Position numbers and translations under genes: made by a program
The notes under the pieces: generated by a model
Told to the model about the DNA's origin: nothing
What the model saw: the letters and a program-made list of their open reading frames with translations, nothing else
Databases searched by the model: none
In this document: positions 25,904-36,088 of the stretch, piece after piece
Layout: each line of letters opens with the position of its first letter
How positions within the stretch are numbered: the first letter of the stretch is position 1
Assembly (NCBI GenBank): GCA_036676455.1
Contig: JAKFCW010000077.1
Coordinates: 19,280 to 83,279, forward strand
Direction of reading: 5' to 3'
From: UBA4093 sp036676455
Lineage (GTDB): Bacteria; Cyanobacteriota; Sericytochromatia; S15B-MN24; UBA4093
DNA length: 64,000 nt

Positions 25904-26317
25904 CTACTGGACGATCACGACCCCCTTCATCATCGCGGCATGCGGGGTGCAGTGATACGGATAGGTCCCCGGCTGGTCGAAGCGCACAGTGTAGGTCGCC
26001 CCAGCCCCCAGGATGCTCGAGTCCCAGGCCTTGGGGGAACCCGCATCCGACGTGCTCGAATGCTGGATCGCGTCCTCGAACTTCCAGATCACCGTGCCCC
26101 CGGCGGGGATCGTCACGGTGGCCGGCGTGAAGGCCATGTCCTTGACGATCACGATCTCGGTCGCCGCCTGACTCGGCGTCTGGGTCACGGGTGCTGAGTC
26201 GGCGGGAGGAGGCGTCCCCTCGCCGGGGGGAAGCGTCCCGCCGCCGCCGCCGCCCGGGGCGGGAGTGCAGCCGATCAGCACGGCGGTCGACAGGGCCGAG
26301 AGCCACATGGCGCGCAT
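25904..26317 (-). CDS. Cupredoxin (plastocyanin-like) lipoprotein
   Basis: A 137-residue lipoprotein (signal ending LIGC) with a glycine/proline linker. The mature domain is a small type-1 copper protein: KDMAFTPATVTIPAGGTVIWKF is the N-terminal sheet, the first His ligand is in IQHSSTS, and Cys-His-Met ligands lie in YPYHCTPHAAMMKG. It should carry electrons in the periplasm. The start at 26317 has an AAGGAGG site. It is 22 bp from the P-type ATPase and may be co-transcribed; a link to copper handling or to the NirK-like enzyme at 43228-44196 is conceivable but not shown. Confidence 0.88.
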   Translation of the reverse strand: MRAMWLSALSTAVLIGCTPAPGGGGGGTLPPGEGTPPPADSAPVTQTPSQAATEIVIVKDMAFTPATVTIPAGGTVIWKFEDAIQHSSTSDAGSPKAWDSSILGAGATYTVRFDQPGTYPYHCTPHAAMMKGVVIVQ

Positions 26318-26572
26318 GGATCCTCCTTGGGGGGACGGGGTCCCGCTCATGAATGAGAGACGTCGCCTCGGCATGATACGTCACGCGCGGCCCTGACCCT
26401 TGCTTGTTTGGACCAAGATCCCCGGCGCCAATTCTCCGGTTTGCACGTTGCCAGGGCATGCTGGGAAGGCGTCCCGGCAGGAGCAAGCGCGTGAGGAGCG
26501 AGCAAACGGGGTACTTAAGTTTTGAAGCTCCTTATCGCCCCAGATACCCTCTCGACGTCGCAAGGAGGCCCC

Positions 26573-27553
26573 ATGCTTCGAGTCGCCCCCCACCTGGCGC
26601 TTGTCACCACGATCGCGGCCATGGCGATCGCCCAGCCGGTCCATGCCCAGTCCCTCACGGCCACTGACCGCGTCGTCCAGGATCTCCTCGACCAGAAGGC
26701 GCTGCTTCCCGCCGACAGGATCTGGATCGCCCAGGAATCGGAAGAGCCCACCTCGTCGGAGATCGCGATCGCCGACACCTTCAGCAAGGCCCTGACCGGC
26801 CGCGGCCTCGCCGTCATGGGCAACGTCGGCATGGCCCAGGTCCCCGCCGCGGGGGGCTTCCGGGAGCAGCTCGACGCGCTCAAGGCCATGGGAGTCACCA
26901 AGCTGCTCAGCTTCGGCCGTAGCGACGACCTGGGCAACCTGACCGTCCGGGTCGTCGAGGTTCCCGGAGGCTGGCTGAAGCGCGTGAGCACCGTCAATCT
27001 CGGGTCGGGCTCCACGGCGAGCGCCCCCGGCACGGTGACCATCAGTCCCGACGGCCTGATCCCCGGCGAGCGGCAGATCCCCTGGAACCCCGGGCATGGA
27101 GTGGGCCTCCAGATCTCGTCTCTGTCCGGCTCCGGAGCCTCGTACCGCCACTGGACCGAAAGCGGCTGGGGCTTCCAGGTTGCCGGCATCCCGGCCCTCT
27201 CCTACGATGGCAAGAAGGTCTCGGGCTTCGTGAACCTCGGCCTGCAGGGCATGAAGACCTTGCTCAAGACCGATCGCCTGCGCCTCTACACCCTGCTGGG
27301 CATCGGCGCGCTTTACCGTCCCAACGAGGTCCGCACGCGCTTCGACGACGCCAGCCAGGGATACGTCACGCGAACCGGGGATGCCTGGGATCTCGGGATC
27401 GCCCCGGGCCTCGGCGTGGACTACCGGATCTACGATCGCTTCGTGCTGAGCGGCGCGCTGGGGTACACGTTCTCGCGCCAGTCGTTCGCCACGGAGCTCC
27501 CCAGCTACGCCTACTCCCCCGGCTTCACGCTGGGGACCCTGATCGAGTGGTGA
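26573..27553 (+). CDS. Secreted protein with N-terminal CsgG/FlgO-like part and outer-membrane barrel-like C-terminus
   Basis: A 326-residue exported protein with a cleavable signal peptide (ending VHAQS). Residues about 30-150 look like the alpha/beta fold used by CsgG/FlgO-type proteins (AIADTFSKALTGRGLAVMG, LKAMGVTKLLSFG, LTVRVVEVPGGWLKRV). Residues 170-326 alternate polar and hydrophobic residues with aromatic girdles and end in FTLGTLIEW, the pattern of an outer-membrane beta barrel. I infer an outer-membrane location, which supports a diderm envelope. The start follows AAGGAGG. The function is unknown. Confidence 0.65.
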   Translation: MLRVAPHLALVTTIAAMAIAQPVHAQSLTATDRVVQDLLDQKALLPADRIWIAQESEEPTSSEIAIADTFSKALTGRGLAVMGNVGMAQVPAAGGFREQLDALKAMGVTKLLSFGRSDDLGNLTVRVVEVPGGWLKRVSTVNLGSGSTASAPGTVTISPDGLIPGERQIPWNPGHGVGLQISSLSGSGASYRHWTESGWGFQVAGIPALSYDGKKVSGFVNLGLQGMKTLLKTDRLRLYTLLGIGALYRPNEVRTRFDDASQGYVTRTGDAWDLGIAPGLGVDYRIYDRFVLSGALGYTFSRQSFATELPSYAYSPGFTLGTLIEW

Positions 27554-27559
27554 GGTAGC

Positions 27560-28006
27560 TCAAGCCTGCTTGGGGATGATGCTGATGCCGCCTGTTCGCT
27601 CCAGCACCGCGTACTTGATCTGCTCGAGCCGTTCGAGGCCATGGGCCTGGCGCGCGGCGGCCATGATCTCCTCGAGGTCGACGCCTTCCTTGTCGAGGCG
27701 GTCCTGGAGGACCTTCCCCTCTTCGATGAGGATGAGCGGGGTGTCCTGAAGGATCTGCTGCAGCATGGGCATGCGGTCGCAGAGGCGCCCGATCAGGGTG
27801 TCCAGCCCCAGCAGGGTCGTGATCACGATCATGGAGTTCATCAGCGAGCTGTCCTGCCCCATCAGCCCGGGCTGGGTCGCCTCCGAGATGATCAGCAGCA
27901 GAGCCACGTCGAAGGTCGTCACCTCGGCGAGGGTTCGCTTGCCCAGGATGCGGAAGAGGAGCATGAGGAAGCCATAGACGATCGCAGCCCGGATGACGCT
28001 TTCCAT
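27560..28006 (-). CDS. YetF-type DUF421 membrane protein
   Basis: A 148-residue protein with the DUF421/YetF layout: an N-terminal membrane helix (AAIVYGFLMLLFRILGKRTL), the conserved TTFDVALLLIISEATQPGLMG, a second helix, then a cytosolic domain with LIEEGKVLQDRLDKEGVDLEEIM and KYAVLERTGGISIIPK. The family is widespread and poorly characterised. A GAGGGG site fixes the ATG at 28006. It is the second gene of a two-gene unit, 25 bp after the membrane protein at 28032-28535. Confidence 0.88.
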   Translation of the reverse strand: MESVIRAAIVYGFLMLLFRILGKRTLAEVTTFDVALLLIISEATQPGLMGQDSSLMNSMIVITTLLGLDTLIGRLCDRMPMLQQILQDTPLILIEEGKVLQDRLDKEGVDLEEIMAAARQAHGLERLEQIKYAVLERTGGISIIPKQA

Positions 28007-28031
28007 GCGAACTCCCCTCTCATCCTCCCCC

Positions 28032-28535
28032 TTACGGATAGATGAACTGCGAGAAGCGGACCTCGGGACCTTCCAGGATCCCCAAGCGCCCCTGCACGGA
28101 GCCGATCGCCTCGGGCTTGGTGACGATCCGGATCGTCGACGACGCGCCCGAGACCCGCAGCGTCGCCACCAGGCGTCCCTCGCGAACCTCGACGTCCTCG
28201 GGGTCCGGAAGCACAGCCATGATCGGCAGGGCGGAGACGTAGCGCTCATCGAACCAGAGCCTCACCCTCCCGGAGGGCTGAGGCCCCAGGTGGACGATCA
28301 GCACCGACTCCTGCGTACGGCGCTCGAAGCGGTTGTACTCCACTGCCAGGTAGGCCGGATCCCCCGCGGTCGCACGGGACAAGGGCCCGCGACCGAGATA
28401 CCCCAAGAGGGCCGCCCCCACGAAGAGCACCATCAAGACCTGGCCCACCCGCTGGAGGATCCAGGAGAACGCCTGTATCCTCAGGTGCTGGTCGATATCG
28501 AGGTTCCCAACCCGCTTGAGGCGTGCACGAGGCAT
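28032..28535 (-). CDS. Single-pass membrane protein of unknown function next to the YetF gene
   Basis: A 167-residue protein with a short cytosolic lead (NLDIDQHLRIQAFSWILQ), one membrane helix at about residues 32-50 (VLMVLFVGAALLGYLG) and a beta-rich exported domain with the strand RVRLWFDERYVSALPI. I do not recognise a named family, though its placement directly before YetF suggests the two act together. The ATG at 28535 has GGAGGT in front; the frame is open far upstream, but that part has strong shadow composition. Confidence 0.7.
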   Translation of the reverse strand: MPRARLKRVGNLDIDQHLRIQAFSWILQRVGQVLMVLFVGAALLGYLGRGPLSRATAGDPAYLAVEYNRFERRTQESVLIVHLGPQPSGRVRLWFDERYVSALPIMAVLPDPEDVEVREGRLVATLRVSGASSTIRIVTKPEAIGSVQGRLGILEGPEVRFSQFIYP

Positions 28536-28585
28536 CCGGCACCTCCATGCCTCCATGCTGGGTCCTGGGCACCATGCAAGCAACG

Positions 28586-28618
28586 GACGACTTGGCCAAG
28601 GGTCTTGGCCAAGTCGTC
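28586..28618 (-). terminator. 15-bp perfect hairpin downstream of htpX
   Basis: GACGACTTGGCCAAG and its exact complement flank a 3-nt loop. It follows the htpX stop on the minus strand. There is no T-tract, so it may be an RNA-end hairpin or a factor-assisted terminator. Confidence 0.5.
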
Positions 28619-28659
28619 GGTCATGTTCGCTGGAGGGGCCGGATGGCGGTTCGGAGCGA

Positions 28660-29655
28660 TCAGGAGGGCCTGCGGCGGAAGGACGTGCTCCCCGTCCCGG
28701 ACGCGCCGTAGCCCATGCGCTCGAGGCGGGCGATGCGCTGCCGGATCGGGGGGTGCGTGGCGAAGAGGTTGGCGACCTTGTCCTCACGCTCGTTGAGCTT
28801 GCTGAGGCGGGGATCGACGATGAAGAGATGCGCCGTACCCTCCGTGGCGAGCCGGGTGGGGTGCTGGTGAGCCTCCAGCTTCTCCAGGGCCCGGGCCAAG
28901 GCGAGGGGGTTGCGCGTGAACTCGGCGCCGCTGCGATCGGCCTCGTACTCGCGGGTCCGCGAGACGGCCATGGCGATCATCCGGGCGGCCAGAGGCGCGA
29001 GCAGGGCGACGAGCAGGACCACGATCACCAGCAGGGCATTCCCGCCTCCGTCGCGATCCGAGCGGCGGCGGTGGGAACGGCCGGACGTGCGCAGGGCCAG
29101 GTCCGAAAGCAGGGCGATCGCGCCGAGCAGCACGCTCACGATCATCATGGTCCGGATGTCCAGGTTGCGGATATGGCCCATCTCGTGGGCGACCACCGCT
29201 TGCAGCTCCTCGCGATCGAGGGCGTCGAGGAGGCCCTCGGTCACGGCGAGGCTGGCGTGCTCGGGCGATCGCCCGGTGGCGAAAGCGTTGGGGTCGGCCT
29301 CCGGCATGACGTAGATCTTGGGCATGGGCATGCCCGAGGCGATCGCCATCTCCTCGACCACGTTCTTGAGCTGCCGCTCGGCGGGGCTCGACGCGTCGAG
29401 CTCGCGCGCGCCCACCGAGGCGAGCACCATCTTGTCCCCGCCGAAGTAGCTCGACACGGCGCCCAGCGCGCCGAACCCCAGCGAGAAGGCGGAGTAGAAC
29501 GGCAGCGGCACGGGCACGCCCGAGACTTCCATCCCGCTTGGACCCGAGTAGAGCATGTCGAGCGCGCCACCCAGCACCAGGAAGAGCAGCAGGAAGGCGG
29601 CCATCAAGAGCGCGGTCATCCGCCGGTTTCGGGCCTGCTGGGCGAAGAGATCCAT
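28660..29655 (-). CDS. htpX: HtpX-type zinc metallopeptidase (M48)
   Basis: A 331-residue membrane peptidase for quality control of membrane proteins. Two N-terminal helices (about 14-34 and 52-70) precede the zinc site VVAHEMGHIRN (H157, E158, H161), with the third ligand in RTREYEADRSG. Two more helices lie after the site. It is fused head to tail with the LemA gene (TAAATG, no gap), the usual HtpX-LemA pairing. Its C-terminus is the conserved THPPIRQRIARLERMG. Length is normal for the family. Confidence 0.95.
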   Translation of the reverse strand: MDLFAQQARNRRMTALLMAAFLLLFLVLGGALDMLYSGPSGMEVSGVPVPLPFYSAFSLGFGALGAVSSYFGGDKMVLASVGARELDASSPAERQLKNVVEEMAIASGMPMPKIYVMPEADPNAFATGRSPEHASLAVTEGLLDALDREELQAVVAHEMGHIRNLDIRTMMIVSVLLGAIALLSDLALRTSGRSHRRRSDRDGGGNALLVIVVLLVALLAPLAARMIAMAVSRTREYEADRSGAEFTRNPLALARALEKLEAHQHPTRLATEGTAHLFIVDPRLSKLNEREDKVANLFATHPPIRQRIARLERMGYGASGTGSTSFRRRPS

Positions 29656-30213
29656 TTACTTCAGCCTCAGGTCCACCGAGGGAGTCTGGCGGGCGGCTTC
29701 CTCGATCTCGAAGAACTCCGCGCGGCTGAAGCCGAGCTGGCGGGCGAACATGTTGGTGGGGAAGACCTCCTGGGAGGTGTTGAAGCGGGTGACCAGGTCG
29801 TTGTAGAGCTGCCGCGCGAAGGCGATCTTGTTCTCCGTGGAGGTCAGCTCCTCTTGCAACTGCAGGACGTTCTGGTTGGACTTCAGCTCGGGGTAGCTCT
29901 CGGCGAGGGCGAAGAGGCGGCCCAGGGACTGCGTCAGCGCGTTCTCGGCCTGGGCCGTCGCCTCGACGCCATGGGCGTTGACGGCCACGTTGCGCGCCTG
30001 GATCACCCGCTCGAGCGTGTCGCGCTCGAACTCCATGGCGCCCTTCACCGTGTTGACGAGGTTGGGGATCAGGTCATGCCGGCGCTTGAGCTGGACGTCG
30101 ATCTGCTTCCAGGCGTTCTGCACCTGGTTCTTCAGGCCGATCAGGCCGTTGTAGGTGACGATCAGCCAGATGGCCAGCAAGGCGACGAGAGCGAGAACGA
30201 TCCAGAGTGCCAT
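29656..30213 (-). CDS. lemA: LemA-family membrane protein
   Basis: A 185-residue protein with one N-terminal membrane helix (residues 3-22) and a long helical extracytoplasmic part. The family signature is clear: YNGLIGLKNQVQNAWKQIDVQLKRRHDLIPNLVNTVKG, then FALAESYPELKSNQNVLQLQEEL and ENKIAFARQLYND. The ATG at 30213 follows AAAGGA. It is translated with htpX without a gap. LemA proteins often accompany HtpX; their exact task is not settled. Confidence 0.95.
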   Translation of the reverse strand: MALWIVLALVALLAIWLIVTYNGLIGLKNQVQNAWKQIDVQLKRRHDLIPNLVNTVKGAMEFERDTLERVIQARNVAVNAHGVEATAQAENALTQSLGRLFALAESYPELKSNQNVLQLQEELTSTENKIAFARQLYNDLVTRFNTSQEVFPTNMFARQLGFSRAEFFEIEEAARQTPSVDLRLK

Positions 30214-30400
30214 CGCAATTCCTTTCGAGCGAGCGCCTTGGCATGCACGCGGCCTGGCGGCTTGGGAGGCTACGGGTATCGTACCGCAACTTCGTTCGGA
30301 AACATCCGCGCGCGCATGGGAATCTGCGATTCCGCTCTCCGGGGCCGACCTCAAGCCTGCCAACCTGCGTGAAAAACGGGCAAAGCATCGCCAAAAAGCC

Positions 30401-30429
30401 TTGCAGGCCAGAAACCGGCAAGTTAATAT
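30401..30429 (+). promoter_or_regulatory. Sigma70-type promoter of the beta-rich lipoprotein gene
   Basis: TTGCAG (30401-30406) and TAATAT (30424-30429) are separated by exactly 17 bp, giving a leader of about 60 nt before the ATG at 30497. Confidence 0.6.
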
Positions 30430-30496
30430 TTCGGTGATCACATTTCAATGTCACATGCCCTCGCACATCGTCATCCCCCTGCAAGGAGTCCTCACC

Positions 30497-31618
30497 ATGC
30501 CTCGAACCCTGCTCAAATCCCTCCTGATCTCCGCGCTGGCCGCGAGCATGCTCGTGGGCTGCACCGGCCTGCCGACCATGCAGCCTCAGACGCCGGCCGT
30601 CGAGGGTGAGCAACCGGCCATCACGTCGGCCACCGTCAAGGAATTCCTCACCGAGGTCAAGCAGACGCTCGCCTCGCTGCGGACGGTGAACGGCGCCACG
30701 GCTGCCGTCGCCTCCGCGGCCGCGGGCTACCGGCTGAGCAGCATGAACCCCTGGGACTGGGAGCGGCAGACCCTCGGGGATGGGACCGTCGAGATGACCC
30801 GCCATGTCGTCGAGATGGACGCCTCGGGGGCGACGGTCACCGATATCCAGTCGACCCGCCGCGAGAAGACCACGGACGGCGTCATGACGTACAGCCAGGA
30901 GGACGTGGTCACCAAGAGCCCGACCATGGCCCCCGGGACCTACGCGATCGCGGGAACCAGCACGCTGAGCGGCACGCAGGGCCAGGCGGACTTCAAGGCC
31001 GTGAGCGAGCAGACCACGACGTACACCCCGGCCGGCGGCACGGCACGGAAGGTCACCATGGCGGCGACTTACACCCCGGCTCAGTCGGTCCTGACCGTCA
31101 CCGGCACCCTTCCCGACGGCGCGACGATCGCCTACGAATCGACCCAGTCGGGCGTCTACAATGGCGGGGTGCCTAGCGAGATCCGGACCACCATCGATCT
31201 GACGATCACCAGCCCCAGCGGGAAGACGATCACCGTGCAGAACGCCCTCGACAACGTCTTCACCAGCACGGAGAGCAGCTCGAGCACCGACTCGAAGGGC
31301 TTCTACCAGGTCGCCCTGGGCAACGTCATGAAGGTGCGCTTCGACATCGACATCCTCATGGCGGGCACCTTCGTCGCCGGCGAGAATGGCGGCGGCCACT
31401 ACGAGTACAGCTACCCCCGGAACAACCTCACGGCCGAGCTGCTCGACGGCGCCGGCAAGCGGATCGCTCCGATCGGGCTCGAGACGACCACCGACCACTC
31501 GAAGCCTCCCACCAAGGGCACGCTCGCTCTCGAGGGCGAGGCACCCTCGGAGCTGGACATGAGCTTCATGATGGACATCCAGCGGGTCCAGATGAGCCTT
31601 CCGTACATGGTGTACTAG
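30497..31618 (+). CDS. Beta-rich lipoprotein of unknown function
   Basis: A 373-residue lipoprotein (lipobox MLVGC). After a short helical segment (about 45-80) the chain is rich in Thr, Ser, Gly and Val with regular strand-like alternation, for example TYTPAGGTARKVTMAATYTP, TVTGTLPDGATIAYES and EIRTTIDLTITSP. I recognise no domain; it looks like a stacked beta-sheet surface protein. The ATG is set by AAGGAG and a sigma70-like promoter. A strong terminator follows, so it is monocistronic. Confidence 0.75.
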   Translation: MPRTLLKSLLISALAASMLVGCTGLPTMQPQTPAVEGEQPAITSATVKEFLTEVKQTLASLRTVNGATAAVASAAAGYRLSSMNPWDWERQTLGDGTVEMTRHVVEMDASGATVTDIQSTRREKTTDGVMTYSQEDVVTKSPTMAPGTYAIAGTSTLSGTQGQADFKAVSEQTTTYTPAGGTARKVTMAATYTPAQSVLTVTGTLPDGATIAYESTQSGVYNGGVPSEIRTTIDLTITSPSGKTITVQNALDNVFTSTESSSSTDSKGFYQVALGNVMKVRFDIDILMAGTFVAGENGGGHYEYSYPRNNLTAELLDGAGKRIAPIGLETTTDHSKPPTKGTLALEGEAPSELDMSFMMDIQRVQMSLPYMVY

Positions 31619-31637
31619 GGGCAAGACCAAGACAAAG

Positions 31638-31665
31638 CGAGGCGGGCCGGTCGGCCCGCCTCGTT

Positions 31666-31667
<2 letters not shown>
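31638..31667. terminator. Intrinsic terminator between convergent genes
   Basis: A 12-bp stem (CGAGGCGGGCCG) with a 2-nt loop is followed by TTTT on the plus strand. The T-tract runs into the stop codon of the convergent ABC ATPase gene. Confidence 0.85.
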
Positions 31668-32462
<795 letters not shown>

Positions 32463-32466
<4 letters not shown>

Positions 32467-33944
32467 GCCGTCACCCCCTGTGCGCGACGCAAGCGCGCTT
32501 CCGTCCACCTGGCGAAGCGCGAGACCGGGTAGCTGATGGCCAGGTAGATGGCCGCCGTGACCAGTCCGAGGCCGATGTAGTCGTAGGTGGCCGAGGCGAG
32601 CATGCCGTAGGCCTTGGTGAGCTCGACGAGGGTGATCACCGAGATCAGCGAGGAGTCCTTGAAGAGGGCGATGAAGTCGTTGGTGACGGGCGGGATGGCC
32701 ACCCGCAGCGACTGCGGCAGGATCACGAAGCGCAGGATCTGGGGGCGGGTGAGGCCCAGCGCGAGAGAGGCTTCCATCTGGCCCTTGGGCACGGCCTGGA
32801 TGCCGGCGCGGTAGTTCTCGGCCTCGTTGGCGGCGTAGTTGAGGCCGAGGCCCAGGACGCCCGCGACGAAGGCGTCGAGCTGCAGGCCTAGCTTGGGCAG
32901 GCCGTAATACAGCAGGTAAAGCTGGATCAAGAGGGGGGTGCCGCGGAAGATCTCGATGTAGGTGGTGGCGAGCCACTGGACGGGCATGGGGCCGTAGACC
33001 CGCATCACGGCGAGGACCATGCCGAGCGCCATCGCCAGGGCCATGGCCAGGGTGGAGATCTTGATGGTCATCCACGTACCCGCGGCGAGCATGGGACCGA
33101 AGCGCTTCCAGGCGGGTTCGAGTTGCTGGGGGACCTCCTGCGTGTCGCGGAAGGAGAGCAGTTTCTCCTGGGAGGGGGTCCAGAGATCCCAGCGGCGGTA
33201 GATGCGCTCGAGGGTGCCGTCGGCGAGCATGGCATCGAGCGCGGCGTCCAGCTCGCGCTTGAGGGCCTCGTCTCCCTTGCGCAGGGCGATCGCGTAGTAG
33301 CCCTCGCCGAGAGGGGGATCGACGAAGCGAAGCTTGGGGTTGCCCTTGGCGTAGTAGGCGGCCATGGGGAGGTCGAGGAATACGGCGTCGACGCGGCCCA
33401 TGCCGAGGTCCTGGTAGACGGCGTAGATGTCGGAGTAGAAGGTGATGTTCACGCCGCCGAGCTGGTCGAGCATGCGGTGGGCGGCAGAGCCGGAGAGGGT
33501 GCCGACGCGCTTGCCGCGCAGGTCCTCGAAGACCTGGACGCGGGCCTCGTCGGCGCGCACGACCATCTGCTGCTGGTAGACGTAGTACGGGCGCGTGAAG
33601 AGGGCGCCGCGCTTGTGTTCGTCGGTGAGCTCGATGCCCGCCATGGCGAGGTCGATGGTGTTGCGGCCCAGCGCGGGGATCAAGCTGTCCCAGTTGACCT
33701 GCACGCGCTCGAGGGGGCGGTTGAGATGCTTGGCCAGAGCGTCAGCGAGCTCCTGCTCGAAGCCGATGACACGCGACGCGTCCTTGGGGTCGGCGAAGGC
33801 GTACGGGGCGCCTCCCTCGAGATCGGCTCCCCATCGCAGGGAAGCGGCGGGGGTCGCGGGGGTGAACGGGGCCGCCATGAGGGCTCCCGACATGGTGCAC
33901 CAGAGCAGCAAAGCCCAGACCAAAAGCAAGAATCGACCCTTCAA
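32463..33944 (-). CDS. Fused substrate-binding protein and permease of a polar amino-acid ABC transporter
   Basis: A fusion of two transporter parts. After a signal/anchor helix comes a type-3 binding-protein domain (about residues 35-260: GFEQELADALAKHL, NTIDLAMAGIELTDEHK, VGTLSGSAAHRML, DAVFLDLPMAAYY, TLERIYRRW), then a HisM/GlnP-type permease (about 295-490) with the EAA loop GQMEASLALGLTRPQILRFVILPQ. Such fusions tether the binding domain to the transporter, as in GlnP systems. The start is debatable: TTG at 33944 sits behind GGAGG and begins a clean signal helix; an upstream ATG at 34025 would add 27 non-family residues and run through repeat DNA. The substrate, probably an amino acid, is not read from sequence. 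Confidence 0.88.
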
Positions 33945-34007
33945 CGTGCCTGAACACCTCCAGCTTGCGGGGGGATGGAGCCGGGATGGCCCCAGAGGGG
34001 CCTGCCG

Positions 34008-34035
34008 GTAGGGCCTGAGGCCCAATCAAGGCCTT
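34008..34035 (+). repeat. 28-bp direct repeat, copy 1
   Basis: It starts GTAGGGCCTGAGGCCC and ends AAGGCCTT. It differs from the second copy at 4 of 28 positions, and each copy contains a hairpin-like GGGCCT-n-AGGCCC core. It lies in the divergent region between the ABC transporter and the Cache kinase. Confidence 0.75.
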
Positions 34036-34066
34036 GGCGCGCCTGATGGCGCCGGCAAGGCTGAGC

Positions 34067-34094
34067 GTAGGGCCTGCGGCCCAGCTAAGGCCTT
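34067..34094 (+). repeat. 28-bp direct repeat, copy 2
   Basis: The second copy starts GTAGGGCCTGCGGCCC and ends AAGGCCTT. The two copies are 59 bp apart start to start, and the second lies 140 bp before the kinase start. They may be paired regulator sites or remnants of a chromosomal repeat family. Confidence 0.75.
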
Positions 34095-34234
34095 ATACCC
34101 CGATCGCAAGGAGTATCGCGCGCCCGGACGAGCGAAGGTCAAGGCGAGCAGGAAAAATCATTCTCCTCAACGAAGGCGATGGGGGGCATGCCCGTCTAGT
34201 CTGGGGTGGGGCGGAGACCCTCCAGGAGCGTGTC

Positions 34235-36088
34235 GTGCCGCGAAAAATCTCGCTAAAATCCTTGCTATTCCTGGCCTTTCTCCCCATCGTGCTGCTACCG
34301 GGCATCTTGACGGCCTCGAGCGCGCAGTGGCGCTACCAGGTGGACAATCGGACGGTAGGTCACGAGATCAGGGAGGACCTGGCCCAGGTGGGGCAAACGC
34401 GTCTGAACCTCATCACGGGGTTGCTGAGCAATGCCCGGGAGTTGGCGCAGACGATGGCCTTGATCTGGCCGGACATCCAGGCGCACGGGGATCCCAACGC
34501 CCAGCTGCAGTGGATGATCTATCGCTCTCACATCTTCACGCCGCTCTGGGTGGTTTCGGCCGATGGGCGGATCCGCTACAGCTCGGACCCTGTGGCCATC
34601 GGCCAGCTGATCGCTCCCGAGCCCTTCTGGCAAGAGTACCGGAAGCGAGGCGAGGTCACCTTCTCCGGGGTCCTGAAAGATCCGCAGGGCCGACGGGTGA
34701 TTCGCATCCTCGCTCCGCTGGGAGACGGCGACACCCTGGTGGCCAGTTACAATACCAGCCAGCTTCAGGCGGCCTTCCGCAACCTCCAATCCGAGCAGTC
34801 CCAGCGCTTCTCGGTGCTGACGGACAGCGCGGGCAACGTCATCGCGCACTCCAGCGAACTGGAGCTGCTGCGCCGGCCCAACCTGATGCGATTGCCGCCC
34901 GTCGCGCTGGCGCTGCAAGGCTACCTCGGGACCATGGAGTTCAAGGACCCGAAGTCGGGGGTCATGCGAGACGCCGCATACCTTCCAGTTTCCCTCACCG
35001 GCTGGGCCCTCGTCATGATGCAGCCTACGGCGACGGCGATGCTGACCCCAGCAGCGACCACGCACCGGATCACGCTCCTCACCCTGGCCACCAGCCTGTT
35101 CGTCGCGATCGCGGCCACCATGCTCTTGAGCCGCAGGCTCGCCAACCCGATCGAGCGTGCCGGCCACCGCCTCCAGCTCCTGAGCCAGGAGCCCGTCAGC
35201 CTCGAGCACCTCTCGCAATTCCCCGGCTCGCCGATCCGCGAGTTCGACGGGGTCCAGCAGAGCGTCCGACGGCTCTACGAGTCGCTGGCCCGGAGCATCA
35301 TGGAGCTGGAGGCCAAGAACCACGAGCTCATCTTCGCCAACGACCAGCTGGCGGCGTCGGTGGAGAACTTCAAGCGCCTCGACAAGCTCCGCGCCGACTT
35401 CATCAACATCCTCAGCCATGACCTCCGGATCCCGCTGACCGCCATCATCGGCTATGCCGAGCTGCTGGAAGACGCTCCGTCCCTGCTCCCTCAAGAGAAG
35501 AGCTACGTGCAGCAGATCCTGGACGGCTGCGACCGTATGAAGGCTCAGCTGGACGAGCTGCTCGATTACGCCCGGATGGAGGTCGGCCGCTTCAAGCTCA
35601 GCATCGAGCCGGTCGACCTCACCACGGCGATTCCCGAGATCCTCGCGTTCTTCAAGCCGATCGCCGAGCGCGAGGGCCTGACGCTCGAGCTCGACCTCCC
35701 CGATCAGCTTCCCGAGGTCTGGGTGGATCCGGATCGGCTGCGCCAGATTCTCAACAACCTGGTCTCGAACGCCATCAAGTACACCCCGTCGGGCGGCCAT
35801 GTCACCGCTCGCGCGCGCATCACCGGAGACGACCTCGTACTCGAGGTCTGCGATACCGGCATCGGCCTGACCGCCGAGGATCGCGAGCACCTCTTCGAAA
35901 AGTTCTTCCGCTCCGGGCGTCCCGAGGTGCAATCGGAGCAAGGCTCCGGCATCGGCCTCTCGCTCGTCAAAGGGGTGATCGAGGCCCATGGAGGCAGCCT
36001 CGAGGCCGAAGGCGAGCCCGGCAAAGGCTCGACCTTTCGCGTCATCCTACCGATCCGGCCTCTTGAGGCCGAGAAAAAATCCACATGA
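34235..36088 (+). CDS. Cache-domain sensor histidine kinase
   Basis: A 617-residue membrane kinase. A first helix (SLLFLAFLPIVLLPGILT) is followed by a large extracytoplasmic region of about 260 residues with double-Cache features (WVVSADGRIRYSS, ILAPLGDGDTLVASYN), a second helix (LLTLATSLFVAIAATMLLS), a HAMP-like stretch, HisKA with INILSHDLRIPLTAIIGY and an HATPase with NLVSNAIKYTPSGGHV, EVCDTGIGL and GSGIGLSLVKGVIEAHGG. The GTG start at 34235 follows AGGAG at 6 bp. Its stop overlaps the binding-protein gene by 4 bp, so both are translated together. No response regulator is adjacent. The ligand is probably linked to the binding protein. Confidence 0.9.
   Translation: MPRKISLKSLLFLAFLPIVLLPGILTASSAQWRYQVDNRTVGHEIREDLAQVGQTRLNLITGLLSNARELAQTMALIWPDIQAHGDPNAQLQWMIYRSHIFTPLWVVSADGRIRYSSDPVAIGQLIAPEPFWQEYRKRGEVTFSGVLKDPQGRRVIRILAPLGDGDTLVASYNTSQLQAAFRNLQSEQSQRFSVLTDSAGNVIAHSSELELLRRPNLMRLPPVALALQGYLGTMEFKDPKSGVMRDAAYLPVSLTGWALVMMQPTATAMLTPAATTHRITLLTLATSLFVAIAATMLLSRRLANPIERAGHRLQLLSQEPVSLEHLSQFPGSPIREFDGVQQSVRRLYESLARSIMELEAKNHELIFANDQLAASVENFKRLDKLRADFINILSHDLRIPLTAIIGYAELLEDAPSLLPQEKSYVQQILDGCDRMKAQLDELLDYARMEVGRFKLSIEPVDLTTAIPEILAFFKPIAEREGLTLELDLPDQLPEVWVDPDRLRQILNNLVSNAIKYTPSGGHVTARARITGDDLVLEVCDTGIGLTAEDREHLFEKFFRSGRPEVQSEQGSGIGLSLVKGVIEAHGGSLEAEGEPGKGSTFRVILPIRPLEAEKKST

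Noticed and set aside
34008..34094. An insertion-sequence remnant
   Set aside because: The repeats are direct, short and near a regulatory region, with no transposase fragment or target duplication.
34295..35989. A 564-codon open frame opposite the Cache kinase
   Set aside because: The kinase frame contains complete catalytic boxes; the antisense frame has no recognisable domain.
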